Assembly: GCF_964059065.1 (NCBI RefSeq)
Contig: NZ_OZ060378.1
Coordinates: 304,930-368,929, forward strand
Length of the DNA: 64,000 nucleotides
Direction of reading: 5' to 3'
Source: Buchnera aphidicola (Panaphis juglandis)
GTDB lineage: Bacteria; Pseudomonadota; Gammaproteobacteria; Enterobacterales; Enterobacteriaceae
Below the pieces are notes generated by a model that worked only from the letters and a program-made list of their open reading frames with translations, had not been told where the DNA came from and did no database searches. Below are positions 62,017 through 64,000 of the stretch, piece by piece; the stretch's first letter is position 1, and every line of letters begins with the position of its first letter. The position numbers and the translations under genes are program-made.

Positions 62017-62457
62017 ATGGGATTATTAAAAATATTACAACATCCAGATAAAAGACTGAGAAAAAAAGCAAAACCAGTAAAAAAAATAGATAAAAAAATC
62101 CAAAAAATAATTCATGATATGTTAGAAACAATGTATAAAAAAAAAGGTATAGGATTAGCAGCAACACAAGTAAATATTCATTTACAAATTATTGTTATTG
62201 ATATCACAAAAGATAAAAAAAAACCAATAATTCTAATTAATCCTAAAAAAACATATGAATATGGTATAATTCAAATTGAAGAAAGTTGTTTATCAATTTC
62301 AAATGTCACAAAAAATATTAACCGATCACATATAATTAAAATTGAAGCATTAAACTACTATGGTCAAAAAACAAAAATTAGTGCAAAAGATTTATTATCT
62401 ATATGTATACAACATGAAATGGATCATTTACAAGGTAAATTACTTATAGACTATTAA
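62017..62457 (+). CDS. def: Peptide deformylase
   Basis: Removes the N-formyl group from nascent proteins. 146 residues (169 in E. coli); the C-terminal helix and tail are trimmed after the active site. Motif 1 GIGLAATQV near 46-54, motif 2 EESCLSI with the metal-binding Cys near 90 (the usual EGCLS has Ser for Gly here), and motif 3 QHEMDHLQGKL (HExxH) near 131-141. The def-fmt operon is kept; fmt starts 49 bases later. Confidence 0.97.
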   Translation: MGLLKILQHPDKRLRKKAKPVKKIDKKIQKIIHDMLETMYKKKGIGLAATQVNIHLQIIVIDITKDKKKPIILINPKKTYEYGIIQIEESCLSISNVTKNINRSHIIKIEALNYYGQKTKISAKDLLSICIQHEMDHLQGKLLIDY

Positions 62458-62506
62458 TCATATTATAATTTTAATACCTTATTAAATCCATGAATGTTTA
62501 CACTAT

Positions 62507-63469
62507 ATGAATATGAATTTTAAACCATTAAAAATTGTTTTTGCTGGAACTCCATATTTTGCATCATATCATTTAAAAAAACTAATATCATCTGAACACA
62601 AAATTGTACATGTTATTACTCAACCCGACAAACCATATGGTAGGGGTAGAAAAATTCAAGAATCACCAGTAAAAACGCTTGCAAAAAAATATAATATTCC
62701 AGTATCACAACCAAAAAATATAAATAAAAAAAAAAATTGTATAGAATTATTCAAAATCAAAGCAGATATTATTATTGTTGTTGCTTATGGAATGTTAATC
62801 CCAGACTTATTGTTACAAATATTCCCTATGGGAGGTATCAATATTCATGCATCATTATTACCAAAATGGAGAGGAGCATCTCCAATACAGTGGACAATTT
62901 TACACGGTGATAAATATACTGGGATTAGTATTATAAAAATAAATAATAAGATGGATTCAGGAAATATATTACATCAAGTAAAATGCAAAGTTGAAAAATT
63001 AGAAACTACAAGCAGTTTAATAATAAAATTATGTAAAATAGGTATAAAAGCAATATTATATGCTTTAAAAAAAATACAAAATAAAAAATATAAATCATTA
63101 AAACAAAATGAAATGGAAGCAACATATACAAAAAAAATAAATAAAAAAATGGGAGAAATTAACTTCTTAATTCCTGCTAATAAAATAGAACGTATGGTTA
63201 GAGCGTTTTATCCTTGGCCAAGTGTATACATTAATTTTTATAATACTAATATTAAAATTCATAAAGTAAAAGTAATAAAATCAGATATAGAATACCCAAT
63301 TGGAAAAATTATTTCAATAAATATTCATGGAATACAAATTCAGACTAAAAAAAACATAATAAAAATAGAAAAAATCCAACTACCAGGTAAAAATATTATA
63401 AATGTATCACAATGGATACAAAGTAAAAATAACATTATTGAAAAAATAAAATCTAAAAAATCATTATGA
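62507..63469 (+). CDS. fmt: Methionyl-tRNA formyltransferase
   Basis: Formylates initiator Met-tRNA using 10-formyl-THF. 320 residues (315 in E. coli). IVFAGTPYFASYHL at the N-terminus, TQPDKPYGRGRK, ADIIIVVAYGMLIP, HASLLPKWRGASPIQW with catalytic Asn/His context near 108-125, and the Asp of NNKMDSGNIL. The C-terminal OB-fold is present. Met3 could also be the start. It ends in TGA, rare here, so RF2 is used. Its substrate tRNA-fMet is at 32.2 kb, and FolD makes its cofactor. Confidence 0.97.
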   Translation: MNMNFKPLKIVFAGTPYFASYHLKKLISSEHKIVHVITQPDKPYGRGRKIQESPVKTLAKKYNIPVSQPKNINKKKNCIELFKIKADIIIVVAYGMLIPDLLLQIFPMGGINIHASLLPKWRGASPIQWTILHGDKYTGISIIKINNKMDSGNILHQVKCKVEKLETTSSLIIKLCKIGIKAILYALKKIQNKKYKSLKQNEMEATYTKKINKKMGEINFLIPANKIERMVRAFYPWPSVYINFYNTNIKIHKVKVIKSDIEYPIGKIISINIHGIQIQTKKNIIKIEKIQLPGKNIINVSQWIQSKNNIIEKIKSKKSL

Positions 63470-63482
63470 TTATTTGGAATTA

Positions 63483-63502
63483 AACGGCAATAAAATGCCG
63501 TT
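63483..63502. terminator. Bidirectional terminator between fmt and rplQ
   Basis: Seven-base arms AACGGCA (63483-63489) and TGCCGTT (63496-63502) with a 6-base loop lie between the convergent fmt and rplQ genes, 13 bases after the fmt stop. Flanking A and T runs on both sides suit termination in both directions. Confidence 0.65.
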
Positions 63503-63525
63503 ATATAACAACTAATGTTAATATT

Positions 63526-63921
63526 TTATTTATTTTGTATGATATTACGATCTACAAACTGAATATAAGCAACATTAGATTTATCACCTGATTTAAAACC
63601 ACATTTTAAAATTCTTGTATAACCACCAGATCGATTTAAAAAATATGGACCAATTTCGTTAAATAACTTTGAAACAATAAATTTATTACGAATACGAGAA
63701 AAAACTAACCTCCTATTAGGAGTATTATCAATTTTTGAAATTGTAATTAATGGTTCAATAATCATTCGTAGTTCTTTTGCTTTTGGAACAGTAGTTTTAA
63801 TAAATTCATACTGCAATAACGAACACATCATATTTCTAAACATAGATGTATAATGACTAGAAGTACGATTTAAATAACGACCACTTTTTTTATGTCTCAT
63901 ATCAATTTTATTCCTTAACAA
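63526..63921 (-). CDS. rplQ: 50S ribosomal protein L17
   Basis: Large-subunit protein near the tunnel exit. 131 residues (127 in E. coli). The start [24 protein letters not shown] is at the second methionine block: ATG at 63900 gives the conserved N-terminus, whereas the longer frame adds MLRNKID. AAGGAATAAAATTGAT before that second ATG supports it. [21 protein letters not shown] and [15 protein letters not shown] are conserved. It follows rpoA, the universal end of the alpha operon. Confidence 0.96.
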   Translation of the reverse strand: MLRNKIDMRHKKSGRYLNRTSSHYTSMFRNMMCSLLQYEFIKTTVPKAKELRMIIEPLITISKIDNTPNRRLVFSRIRNKFIVSKLFNEIGPYFLNRSGGYTRILKCGFKSGDKSNVAYIQFVDRNIIQNK

Positions 63922-63942
63922 TCACAATACAAATTGAATATT

Positions 63943-64000
63943 TTATTCACTTAATAAACTTTTAGGTGGCCATTTTTTTAGCTTCATCCCAAGAGATAAA
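63943..64000 (-). CDS. rpoA: RNA polymerase alpha subunit, C-terminal end (partial)
   Basis: The last 18 codons on the minus strand read LSLGMKLKKWPPKSLLSE then TAA, matching the end of E. coli RpoA (LSLGMRLENWPPASIADE). The rest lies beyond the window. The rpoA-rplQ order is universal in this lineage. Confidence 0.95.
   Translation of the reverse strand, partial: LSLGMKLKKWPPKSLLSE

Overview
The window comes from a strongly reduced, extremely A+T-rich gammaproteobacterial genome and is best explained as Buchnera aphidicola, the primary endosymbiont of aphids. Three things point there. Every protein I can recognise has its closest remembered counterpart in E. coli. The gene blocks keep ancestral enterobacterial order with many genes dropped. 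The ribosomal RNA operon is split: aroE, tRNA-Glu, 23S and 5S run together while no 16S gene is present, which is a Buchnera hallmark. A type II 3-dehydroquinase (AroQ) and a polA reduced to its 5'-3' exonuclease fit the same group. The assignment rests on recognition from memory; no database search was run.

Layout. 1-7.6 kb: rplS, an eroded 1.2 kb gap, aroQ, rluD, alaS, csrA, tRNA-Ser and tRNA-Arg, rpiA, and a tRNA-Met/Leu/Gln operon with a near-consensus promoter. 7.6-21 kb: glnS, eno, polA exonuclease, engB, typA, ygfZ, prfB, lysS, lysA, miaB. 20.9-31.4 kb: a frameshifted ybeY, a shortened corC, leuS, holA, tusA, asd, yhgN, pgk, fbaA, mscS. 31.4-34.7 kb: a gene-poor stretch with tRNA-fMet, ribE, nusB and tusE, separated by A+T-rich gaps of about 0.5-0.8 kb. 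34.7-39.3 kb: the cytochrome bo3 operon cyoABCDE on the minus strand. 39.5-53.9 kb: bolA, tig, clpP, clpX, lon, mdlA, mdlB, 4.5S RNA, dnaX, ybaB, htpG, adk. 53.9-64 kb: tRNA-Arg, folD, cysS, cspE, 5S, 23S, tRNA-Glu, aroE, tsaC, def, fmt, rplQ and the last codons of rpoA.

Functionally this is housekeeping plus nutrition. Asd and LysA serve lysine (and Asd also threonine), AroQ and AroE the shikimate pathway, and RibE riboflavin. Eno, Pgk, FbaA and RpiA supply central carbon metabolism, and the bo3 oxidase respires. TusA/TusE, MiaB, YgfZ, TsaC, Def and Fmt maintain tRNA modification and protein maturation. Trigger factor, ClpXP, Lon and HtpG handle protein quality.

No new accessory system, mobile element, phage or CRISPR array is visible. 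The items most worth a second look are signs of decay and its rescue: ybeY split by a 12-A tract, very long in-frame poly(A) runs in leuS, prfB, corC and lysS, loss of the prfB programmed frameshift, a gamma-only DnaX, degenerate ATPase residues in MdlA, tRNA genes that encode no 3' CCA, and a pair of mutually exclusive hairpins between nusB and tusE.
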